NCBI GenBank assembly: GCA_937969485.1
Contig: CALBVQ010000021.1
Location: forward strand, 1 to 10,682
Direction: 5' to 3'
From: an uncultured Saprospiraceae bacterium
GTDB taxonomy: Bacteria > Bacteroidota > Bacteroidia > Chitinophagales > Saprospiraceae
Length of the DNA stretch: 10,682 nt
The notes beneath the pieces are model-generated. The model saw only the letters and a program-made list of their open reading frames with translations. It was not told where the DNA came from and did no database searches. Shown here in pieces: positions 1 to 7,587 of this stretch (positions within the stretch are counted from its first letter, which is position 1; each line of letters starts with the position of its first letter). A program made the translations under genes and the position numbers.

Positions 1-401
1 TGACCACGGCTGCGCTTCAAAAGAACTGTTGAGCTCCCATTCTCTTTGCATTTTATGCTCTCGTGACGAAATCCTAATGCATAATTCGGGTTTAATAATT
101 CTTGAAAATAAAGTGAAACCTTAAAACAGAATTGGTATTATCACTGTTTGACAAATTCTGAATGTTATAAGTTCACATCTTCAAACTCACTTGATAATTC
201 GGGATCAACGCCCTTTGTAAAGATAATTTACTGTATGTTAGATTTCTTGTTTTCGACTAACATTATGTCGAATTCACTTGCATATTCAGCAAGGCAATTG
301 TATATTGCATTAACGCCAGCTCAAATGAATACTTTAAACACCAAATATCAATTATTTAATAGAAGTTTGACCCTATCCTTAGGGCTACTTAATTTTCCTG
401 T

Positions 402-411
402 GAAGCGCTTC
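402..411. promoter_or_regulatory. 10-bp perfect palindrome GAAGCGCTTC
   Basis: GAAGCGCTTC is a perfect palindrome about 117 bp upstream of the first start codon. It is GC-richer than its surroundings. A weaker inverted repeat, CCCTA-TCCT-TAGGG, lies just before it at 371-384. It could be a regulator binding site or chance; nothing in the sequence identifies a regulator. Confidence 0.2.
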
Positions 412-443
412 TATTTGCGCATTTGTTCCTTTTGTCATTTTAC

Positions 444-460
444 AAATATTGAAAATATTT
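444..460. promoter_or_regulatory. AT-rich inverted repeat AAATATT-GAA-AATATTT
   Basis: Two perfect 7-base arms flank a 3-base spacer, about 68 bp upstream of the first start codon. The position would suit an operator overlapping or just downstream of a promoter. The arms are pure A/T in an AT-rich region, so chance is a serious alternative. It is too weak in G/C and has no following T-run, so it is unlikely to be a terminator. Confidence 0.2.
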
Positions 461-527
461 ATCCTTTAAAGCAAAGGCCAACCGTTTCGTTGCTAGGCTT
501 ACCCTATTGTAGTATGTAATAAATGCC

Positions 528-3500
528 ATGAAAAGAAAACTTTACATCATACTCTGTACTCTTGCTTCGACATACTTGTTTGCTGAGGTTACTCCTGTGG
601 AAAATACTCCAGTTAATAAGTCGAGTTTTATACAACTAGAACAGTTGATGAATAGTATAGATGAGTCAATTTTTGAAGGTCAGCTGTTTACTGAGATTGA
701 TGGAGAATTCGTCTTGATTGACAAGAATAAGGGGGAAGCTTTTGTAGCTATAGAAAATGATCCATTCGATTTTCAAGATGATATGAGTGATGTAGTTTCC
801 ACCTTTACAAACGAAGAAACCACTAATATCGACAAGGCTAGAATTGCTTTGAATGCAGTCAAGGATGCCGCTAAGTTCGTGCAGAAATTTGATGGATCGA
901 CACTTATTGACCTTCCTATTGGCATGAGCCAAAAATTTGAAGATACCGATGTTACGATTGCAATTAATGCTGTAAGAGTATATCCTACCTACACGGCAAT
1001 AGAGGTATTTGTAGAATTGAAGCGACCGGATTGGGTGACACCTCTTATTTTCTATTCACCAGAGATTAAGTATTCTCAGGCTGGAGGCTTGAAAGGACCG
1101 AGTAAGGTTGGGTTGCTAGGAGACATGGTAGTGCCTTTTGAAGAAGGCAAAGCTGCAGTCAAGTTTAAAAGAGCTGTTTATGATCCCGTAGAAAAGATAT
1201 TTACAGCTGGGACTTATTTGCAATTTGGATGTGATGGTTTTGAAAAACTAGGGGTAGATGCGGATCTACTCTTTTCAAGAGAATGGGTTGTTCCCTTTAA
1301 CCCTGCGACTAATAAGTTAAACGTAAATGGCAGGGTATTCGGTAATTTTAAGACGGAGCTAACTGACCTTGAAGATTGGGTATTTGATATTTCGATCAAC
1401 AATTTCATAATTCCACAATGTGATAGAATTGGCTGGAACATTGATAACGCAGTATTTGACTTTAGTGAAACAAAGTCTGTTTTTAATTTTCCACTTCCTG
1501 AGTTGGCCTACAATCCTCTTGATGATGGATTTCTTGTTGATATAGAATCATGGAAAGGAGTTAAGATTGATATGATCAGTATGCAGTGGTTAGATACAAT
1601 CGCCAAAAGTACAAAAACAAGTTTTCCTAGTTTGAGCGGCCAGAGTATTGTTATAGATCACAATGGATTTAGTGGAATTGTGCGGGCAACGGGCTTACTT
1701 CCGCTCGATACAGGTAAAATGGATGGCTGGGCTTTCTCAATTGATATGCTGGGTGTTTCTGTTATAATGAACGAGGCTTCAGGCTTTGAATTTGAAGGGG
1801 CGGTTGTTGTTCCTATTTTGGAGAAGAATCCGAATAATACCGTCGATACCATTTACTCGGCAATAAATTACGGAGCAGGATTTGATTTTGCTGAAAGGAA
1901 ATATACTATGCATGCAGGCTTAGCGACCCCTCAGACTTTTCAAATGGAGGTTTTTAAGGGCGAGGCAACACTGTTAGAAGATAGTAATTTAACCATAGAA
2001 TATAGAGAGGAAGGTGGGTTTGGAATCGAGGCTACCTTGCATGGAGCCTTCACTATAAAGGAAGTAAATGTTTTTGGTAAAAAGCTATCATTGCCTACAG
2101 TGAAATTTGAAAACTTAGCAATAGCTTCTCAGGAAAAATATGTCAGAAATGTGGGGCAGTGGGGGATTTCTGCTGCCAACGGCAAATTCATGGGGATTGC
2201 TTATAATATGACTTCAATGACCGTTGATACTATCAATGGAAATCCTCTAGTCCGAGTAGCAGCCGGACTTAATTTTGCACAAAAAGATGGTATAGCTTTT
2301 AGCGCATCCACCGCTTTTACAGTAGAAGGCTTAGTCGAAAATACGATGGACTCTCAGAAATACAAATGGGAGACTGTGAATGTTAATTTGATTAATATCG
2401 TAGCTGACTTAGAATCGGTATATTTCTTTGGTGAAATCATTTTATTCAAGGAATTTCCTGTCTGGGGTACAGGATTTCAGGGGAAAGTAGAGCTTTATGT
2501 GAAAGGCATGAATAAAAATGACCAGGCTGCTGCTGAATCAAATACTGGCGGAACAGGAATAGGAGCAATGGCTCTTTTTGGAACTACTGAAGATGAAAAT
2601 GGGGAGGACTATCGGTATTTCTTAATCGATGTAATGGCGAGACTAGGTGATGGGATTACCATTCCTAGTACTGGACTAAAACTACTAGGAATGGGCGGAG
2701 GAGTCTATTATCACATGAATCAGGTTAGTGTCTCACAGAGCATCGAAGATGTTGCATACGATCCAGGAGATCCTGACGACGTTGATGCCTTTACTAACTA
2801 TATCATGGATAGAATAGGAGTTAGCCTTTCTGGTACACAATATGTTCCTGATAATAGTCAATTATTCGGCGTGAATGCTAATATAGCCATAAGTCTTGAT
2901 GGAGATCCTAAAATAGTCAATGCCAACATCGGTTTAACTGTCCAAGTCAATTCAAATTTTGGTATAGAATTCATTAGACTGAAAGGGATTATTAATTCCA
3001 TGGCACCTGTAAGTTGGACTGGACCCTCAGTGGTTGGAATTTCTGCTGTTGCAGAGTTCAACCTTCTGTTTCCAGGGAACTCGCAAAATTTAGCCCCAGG
3101 ATTTCATGGGACAGCCCATTTTTTCGCCAATATTTCTGGAAAAGCTCAAAATGTGACCGTAGTAGCCTTAGGGGGAGCAAACAAGTATGAAGACATCCCA
3201 GAAGCCTTTCGTACTATATTCGAAAATACAGGACAACCTAAAGCTGCAGTAAAGTACGCAGGTGCAGTAGAGGCTGAATTGACTGGTGAAAATTTCTTTA
3301 TCAATGCAGGTACTCCTACCCAGAGATTAGCCCTTTATTCTGATTTGAAGGTTATCAAACTTGATTTAGGAGCATATCTTGATATAGGAACTAATATTCC
3401 TGAAGCACCTGACTTACCTCCGCATATAGCTTCTCAACTCAATTGGACACCAATACCTGAAGCTGCTAGGGCAACGGGAAATGGCTTTGCTTTTGGAGCT

Positions 3501-5534
3501 AATTTTGGCATAACTTACGGTGGTACTTATACTGTGTTTACTGCCATGTTGGCTATAGAATCTGGCTTCGACCTTATGTTACAACAATATGGTCCTGCCT
3601 ACTGTGACAATATTCCACTAGGTGTGCTATTCTTCTATGCTAGTGGACAAGCTTACGCAGGATTACATGGGGAGGTATCTGGTTTCGGTTTTACTCTTTT
3701 TGACGTTGGAGGCGCTGCAGCCCTGGCTTTTAAAGCCCCTAATCCATCTTATGCAAAGGGGGCGGTCTCAGGTTATTACAACGTTTGTTGGGGGACAATC
3801 AAGGGCAGTTGTTACTTTCCATTTGAGGTAGGAGAAAAGTGTAGCTCAAGCGATGACCTTGAGTTAGATCTCAACCTTATTGCAGATTTATCTCCCTCTG
3901 AAAATGCAACAAATATTTCAACTGATGCAGACCTCACTGGAGCTGTATATTTTCCTTTAAACGAGATTTCAACAATGGCTGATGACGATGGAAATCCCAT
4001 CGAATATGAAATGTCTGTGGTGAAATTTGAACTTCTAAAAAATGGAGTGCCTGTAGCTGGGGAGTTAAACGAAAACGATTTCTCTGTTTCATTTACGACC
4101 TATGAGTTATTGGATGAACAAACAGATTATGTCTTGAACTTTGAAGTAGCTCTAAAAAATCTCACCACCAATCAAATTGAATTTCAAGAAACAAAATCTC
4201 ATTTTTTTACCACCGGAAATCATCCTGCAAAGATAATTCGTTCTAATGTTGAAGCCACCTGGCCTCAAGATGGTCAATTTTGCTACTATCACGAAGGAGA
4301 TGCTGATAATTTCGGGTACATTGATTTGAAAAGGGATCAAGCCTACTTATTTCAAGGAAGTAACCTTTATTATGCAAAAATAACTTCATCATTTCCAGCA
4401 GCCGAGGTAGCAAGACCAATCAGCTATATTCCTTCTCAAAAACGAATCCGGTTTTCAATTCCTAGTAATTTACTTAATGGACAGGGATATAGAATTCAAA
4501 TTGTCTCCGCCGAAAATAATGCACCTCTTGGTAATCAAATTGGAGGAGGTGGGCCGGAACCTGTTTCTAATTATTTGCAATATCCTGGTGGAGATTCAAT
4601 CCCAGAGCTTAGGGAAGATGAATCCTTGCTGTTTACCTATTACTTCCGAAAAAGTATTTATGATTCAGCTATGGAAAAGTACGAGTCTCTTGAACTAACA
4701 AACTTGATAGGCAATGAAATCTCAGTAGATGGTGAGATCATGGAGCCTTTTGGGCAGGAGGAAATTCAAGGCATCAATGGTAAACCGAATTCTTTTAATA
4801 TCAGGATGAACTTAGAAGAAACAGACTTTTATAACATGTATGAGTCTTACGAGACGCTAGACGGAATAATTCATCCATATCAAGGCAACAGTGGAAGATC
4901 CGACTATTCAATTGCCATTAAAGATAATCTGGAGGAATCTAGAATTGTGAAATATGGAAATCAAAATCCTTACCGAGCTATTGATTTGTTTCAACCGCAG
5001 ACATTTTCTGTGAAAGCCGCTTTACTAGACACAATTAATCAGTTGAATCAGATTGGAATTGTCTATGGATTAAATCAAACAACTATTGATATTTCGTACA
5101 GACTAGACTTGGTTGCCTACGGTGATATTGAGCATTTTATCGAAAGTTCATTTAATAATTCAGCTTATCAACAGGTAATTAATGCTGTTTATAGCTTGCC
5201 TAAACCAGACAATTGCAATAATATTCCATTTTTTGTCTGCTGCACTAATAGCGAGGAATATCGCAATGACTTAGGAGCAATTTTTCAGGAATTCCATTCC
5301 AATGAAAATGATATTTTCAAAGGAGCCTACTATTTTGTTAACGATGAAAATTCTTGTTCAAATATTTTGCCGGCAACAATTAATGATTACGACCAAGGAT
5401 TCCTTAGGACTAGTTTGCCCAATCACACCCTTACTTCAGGAACATATCCTGTTTATTTTAGATATCGTAATCCAGTATCTGATGAGAAAATATATGGACC
5501 AACTTTTAACCTAATTCGCTCTGGAAATAATTAA
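528..5534 (+). CDS. Giant exported beta-rich protein of unknown function (1668 aa)
   Basis: The ATG at 528 begins a classic signal peptide: MKRK, then a hydrophobic stretch to about residue 18, ending near LFAE. The product is therefore exported at least to the periplasm. Residues of about 100-1110 match no domain I can name. They are dense in short alternating hydrophobic/polar beta-strand patterns and glycines, for example GTYLQFGCDGFEKLGVDADL at about 228-247, GLKLLGMGGGVYY at 716-728 and a Gly-rich strand region near 985-1010. This suggests one very large beta structure. A cysteine cluster (about 1083-1105, YYNVCW...GSCYF...GEKC) ends this part. At about 1115-1227 an Ig-like domain follows, opening LSPSENATNISTDADL, which resembles the SbsA/Big_5-type bacterial Ig-like fold. 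The last 440 residues are unassigned and include an FVCCTN cluster near 1568. I see no clear type IX sorting domain at the C-terminus (ends NLIRSGNN). From memory, large proteins of this style next to FN3 proteins recur in Bacteroidota, but I cannot name a family. The coding call is near certain; the function is unknown. Confidence 0.95.
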   Translation: MKRKLYIILCTLASTYLFAEVTPVENTPVNKSSFIQLEQLMNSIDESIFEGQLFTEIDGEFVLIDKNKGEAFVAIENDPFDFQDDMSDVVSTFTNEETTNIDKARIALNAVKDAAKFVQKFDGSTLIDLPIGMSQKFEDTDVTIAINAVRVYPTYTAIEVFVELKRPDWVTPLIFYSPEIKYSQAGGLKGPSKVGLLGDMVVPFEEGKAAVKFKRAVYDPVEKIFTAGTYLQFGCDGFEKLGVDADLLFSREWVVPFNPATNKLNVNGRVFGNFKTELTDLEDWVFDISINNFIIPQCDRIGWNIDNAVFDFSETKSVFNFPLPELAYNPLDDGFLVDIESWKGVKIDMISMQWLDTIAKSTKTSFPSLSGQSIVIDHNGFSGIVRATGLLPLDTGKMDGWAFSIDMLGVSVIMNEASGFEFEGAVVVPILEKNPNNTVDTIYSAINYGAGFDFAERKYTMHAGLATPQTFQMEVFKGEATLLEDSNLTIEYREEGGFGIEATLHGAFTIKEVNVFGKKLSLPTVKFENLAIASQEKYVRNVGQWGISAANGKFMGIAYNMTSMTVDTINGNPLVRVAAGLNFAQKDGIAFSASTAFTVEGLVENTMDSQKYKWETVNVNLINIVADLESVYFFGEIILFKEFPVWGTGFQGKVELYVKGMNKNDQAAAESNTGGTGIGAMALFGTTEDENGEDYRYFLIDVMARLGDGITIPSTGLKLLGMGGGVYYHMNQVSVSQSIEDVAYDPGDPDDVDAFTNYIMDRIGVSLSGTQYVPDNSQLFGVNANIAISLDGDPKIVNANIGLTVQVNSNFGIEFIRLKGIINSMAPVSWTGPSVVGISAVAEFNLLFPGNSQNLAPGFHGTAHFFANISGKAQNVTVVALGGANKYEDIPEAFRTIFENTGQPKAAVKYAGAVEAELTGENFFINAGTPTQRLALYSDLKVIKLDLGAYLDIGTNIPEAPDLPPHIASQLNWTPIPEAARATGNGFAFGANFGITYGGTYTVFTAMLAIESGFDLMLQQYGPAYCDNIPLGVLFFYASGQAYAGLHGEVSGFGFTLFDVGGAAALAFKAPNPSYAKGAVSGYYNVCWGTIKGSCYFPFEVGEKCSSSDDLELDLNLIADLSPSENATNISTDADLTGAVYFPLNEISTMADDDGNPIEYEMSVVKFELLKNGVPVAGELNENDFSVSFTTYELLDEQTDYVLNFEVALKNLTTNQIEFQETKSHFFTTGNHPAKIIRSNVEATWPQDGQFCYYHEGDADNFGYIDLKRDQAYLFQGSNLYYAKITSSFPAAEVARPISYIPSQKRIRFSIPSNLLNGQGYRIQIVSAENNAPLGNQIGGGGPEPVSNYLQYPGGDSIPELREDESLLFTYYFRKSIYDSAMEKYESLELTNLIGNEISVDGEIMEPFGQEEIQGINGKPNSFNIRMNLEETDFYNMYESYETLDGIIHPYQGNSGRSDYSIAIKDNLEESRIVKYGNQNPYRAIDLFQPQTFSVKAALLDTINQLNQIGIVYGLNQTTIDISYRLDLVAYGDIEHFIESSFNNSAYQQVINAVYSLPKPDNCNNIPFFVCCTNSEEYRNDLGAIFQEFHSNENDIFKGAYYFVNDENSCSNILPATINDYDQGFLRTSLPNHTLTSGTYPVYFRYRNPVSDEKIYGPTFNLIRSGNN

Positions 5535-5535
5535 T

Positions 5536-7584
5536 ATGACACGAATTTGGTACATACTATTCTTTATTACATTTTTCTTTTGGGCTGAAGCCCAAAAGAC
5601 AGAGGAACTGTTGATAAGATCTCGTGTGGTAGAAGGTGAAATTTATCTGCGATGGGGTGCCTCTGATGTTGAACTTATGAAACAAGGGCAAGAGGAAGGG
5701 TTTAGAATAACCAAAATCACGGCAAAAGGCGCTAGTCAAGATGTTGAGGTAATGCAATTCAAAATGAGTGACCCCGCCACATGGGAAACTGAGGGAGATG
5801 AACAGGTTGAAATTGTTAAGAGGGCTTACGCCCAAATAAGGGGTGATAATAGTGAATACAACTTAGTAGATCAATTGAACATTCAGAATAATGTTTATGA
5901 CTTGACATTGTATATGTCTGATATTTCAGAAAAAGCTGCTAGATTGACAGCTACCGGATATGTTGATACAAATGTTGACGATAAAGCAGAATATATTTAC
6001 AGAATAGATATCCCTTCGGTTCCGTCAGTAGGGGTCAGTTCTACAAGAATTTCATTAAGTGATGAGTACGCTCTGCCCATAGTCAAAGAAATAGAGTCGG
6101 ATGGTGGAAATTTATCAGCTCGCCTATCATGGATTTACAAAGACCTTCGTGATACATTTTCTTCATATAGAATCTTGAAATCAAGTGATGGTGGTAAAAC
6201 GTATCAGCCCACCTCTTCTGCACCGTTTCTGCCGTTGATAAATTATGATTTGGAAGACCCGGAGTACCTTGCAAGTTTCAAGGATGAACTGCAAGAGAAT
6301 AATAAATCATATTTCTATAAGGTTGCAGGCATTGATTTCTTTGGTCAATTAAGTGATTTTTCAGAACCAATGGAAGTTATAGGCCGACCTCCGCCAATTC
6401 AGGTGTGGGCGCAGTTTAATGAAATTTTTGAATTGGATAATTCAGCGTGGGAATTGACCTGGCACCTTACAAAAGAATGGGAACAGAAAGTCAAAGGGTT
6501 TTATGTGCTGCGATCTGTTGACGGGAAGAAAACCTATCAAAAAATAAGTGAACTTTTGGCGCCAAGCCAAAGAGCTTTTACCGACAATTCTCCTGCTGAA
6601 ATTAGCTTTTACAAGATCGTCACAATCGATGAGAATGATCACGTGCTAGAGTCTCCCGCGGGAATGGCGCAAAAACGAGATAACACACCGCCAGCTGCTC
6701 CTCAGTGGGGCAAAGGATATATTGATTCATTGGGATATGTATATTTAGAATGGGAAGAAAATGAAGAAGGCGACCTTGGTGGATATCATGTTTTCTTTGG
6801 TAATTCTCCTGATGCGGAATTTTCAAAATTGACCAATGCTGCTGAACTAGAAGTCAATAAATATATTGATACCATAGCAGTCAAAGTACTTGCAGATCAT
6901 ATTTATTATAAATTGCAAGCAATAGATTTTCGAGGAAATCAAAGCGAGTTCAGTGAGGTAATTAAACTGAAACGCCCCGATTTTCTGCCACCTACACCTC
7001 CAGTTTTTAAGAGAGTTGTTCAAGAAATTGATAAGAATCAGATCAATTACACAAGTAGTTCATCTTATGATGCGGTAGCGACTTATCTATTGAGAAGCAA
7101 GGACAAATTAGAATGGGAAGTTGTCGATTCTACATCTCTTTTAGGAGAGACTGTTCAGTTCTTTGATACCACTGCCATCTGTACGCAAAGCTATTTTTAT
7201 AGTATGTACAGCGAAGATGATGCCGGATTGACCACTCCATCAGATACCATTTCATTGACGTGCATCGATAGCGGGAAACGCCCTCCCATCCAGGATTTTC
7301 AGGTGGAGCTCAATAAAGATTCTAAGCAGGTAGAATTGAATTGGGATTACGATTTTTATACGGATGTGAAAAGTGTGATGATTTACAGAACTGATGAGGC
7401 AGGTAAATTACGAAAGTTGAAGCAGCTGTGGAAGAAGGATATTAATGCAGAGAGCATCAGATCCTATGTCGATAAGGAAATTAAAGAAAAAGAAAGCTAT
7501 GAATATAAAGTGATCATAAGATTTGAGGACAATGGATTTACGAGTACAAGACTAAGTGACACAGTTAAACTAAGTAAAAGATAG
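5536..7584 (+). CDS. Exported multi-domain fibronectin type III protein (682 aa)
   Basis: The start ATG lies 1 nt after the previous TAA, so translation is probably coupled within one transcript. A signal peptide (MTRIWYILFFITFFFWAEA, cleavage before QKTEE) indicates export. Residues of about 21-165 form an N-terminal beta domain with an FN3-like opening (GEIYLRWG). From about 180 to 682 there are five FN3-like domains of about 100 residues. Proline hinges mark the boundaries: GRPPP at 283-287, NTPPAAP at 383-389, LPPTPP at 484-489 and KRPPI at 581-585. Each domain ends with a typical G-strand region, such as YYKVAGIDFFGQLSDFSEP (about 260-278) and YYKLQAIDFRGNQSEFSE (about 457-474). Domains 1 and 2 share a hairpin, S.DG.KTYQ. 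Domain 4 has the only two mature cysteines (549 and 576), which could form a disulfide. No catalytic motif and no clear C-terminal sorting signal (ends DTVKLSKR) is seen. A role as an extended spacer or binding partner of the flanking proteins is inferred. The FN3 assignment is by pattern, not by search. Confidence 0.95.
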   Translation: MTRIWYILFFITFFFWAEAQKTEELLIRSRVVEGEIYLRWGASDVELMKQGQEEGFRITKITAKGASQDVEVMQFKMSDPATWETEGDEQVEIVKRAYAQIRGDNSEYNLVDQLNIQNNVYDLTLYMSDISEKAARLTATGYVDTNVDDKAEYIYRIDIPSVPSVGVSSTRISLSDEYALPIVKEIESDGGNLSARLSWIYKDLRDTFSSYRILKSSDGGKTYQPTSSAPFLPLINYDLEDPEYLASFKDELQENNKSYFYKVAGIDFFGQLSDFSEPMEVIGRPPPIQVWAQFNEIFELDNSAWELTWHLTKEWEQKVKGFYVLRSVDGKKTYQKISELLAPSQRAFTDNSPAEISFYKIVTIDENDHVLESPAGMAQKRDNTPPAAPQWGKGYIDSLGYVYLEWEENEEGDLGGYHVFFGNSPDAEFSKLTNAAELEVNKYIDTIAVKVLADHIYYKLQAIDFRGNQSEFSEVIKLKRPDFLPPTPPVFKRVVQEIDKNQINYTSSSSYDAVATYLLRSKDKLEWEVVDSTSLLGETVQFFDTTAICTQSYFYSMYSEDDAGLTTPSDTISLTCIDSGKRPPIQDFQVELNKDSKQVELNWDYDFYTDVKSVMIYRTDEAGKLRKLKQLWKKDINAESIRSYVDKEIKEKESYEYKVIIRFEDNGFTSTRLSDTVKLSKR

Positions 7585-7587
7585 GCC

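Larger units (their letters stand above)
1..527. other. AT-rich leader/intergenic region with no supported gene
   Basis: No convincing gene is seen here. A + strand frame is open from the left edge to a TAA at 122-124 (40 codons), and it could be the tail of an upstream gene, but its Ser/Cys-rich composition does not look like coding sequence. A TTG-initiated frame from 148 to 519 also lacks protein-like character. The stretch holds three short inverted repeats (294-308, 402-411, 444-460) and a 10-bp direct repeat, ATAATTCGGG, at 81-90 and 194-203. The promoter for the downstream three genes most likely lies here, but I cannot place a clean Bacteroidota -33 TTTG / -7 TAnnTTTG pair. The nearest match is TTTG at 147-150 followed by TAAGTTCA at 168-175, which fits poorly. 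Confidence 0.6.

Noticed and set aside
2..124. Possible 3' end of an upstream gene (40 open codons ending in TAA)
   Set aside because: Too short to judge; its Ser/Cys/Leu-rich content does not resemble the neighbouring proteins, and an open run of this length can occur by chance.
371..384. Rho-independent terminator
   Set aside because: The stem is only 5 bp and is not followed by a run of T, so it cannot be supported as a terminator.
148..519. TTG-initiated 123-residue frame on the + strand
   Set aside because: Non-standard start, no recognisable domain, Ser/Leu/Phe-rich composition typical of translated AT-rich non-coding DNA, and it overlaps the probable promoter region.
5557..5835. Minus-strand 92-residue frame inside the FN3 gene
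   Set aside because: Antisense shadow of a clear signal peptide and N-terminal domain on the + strand, with no protein-like features of its own.
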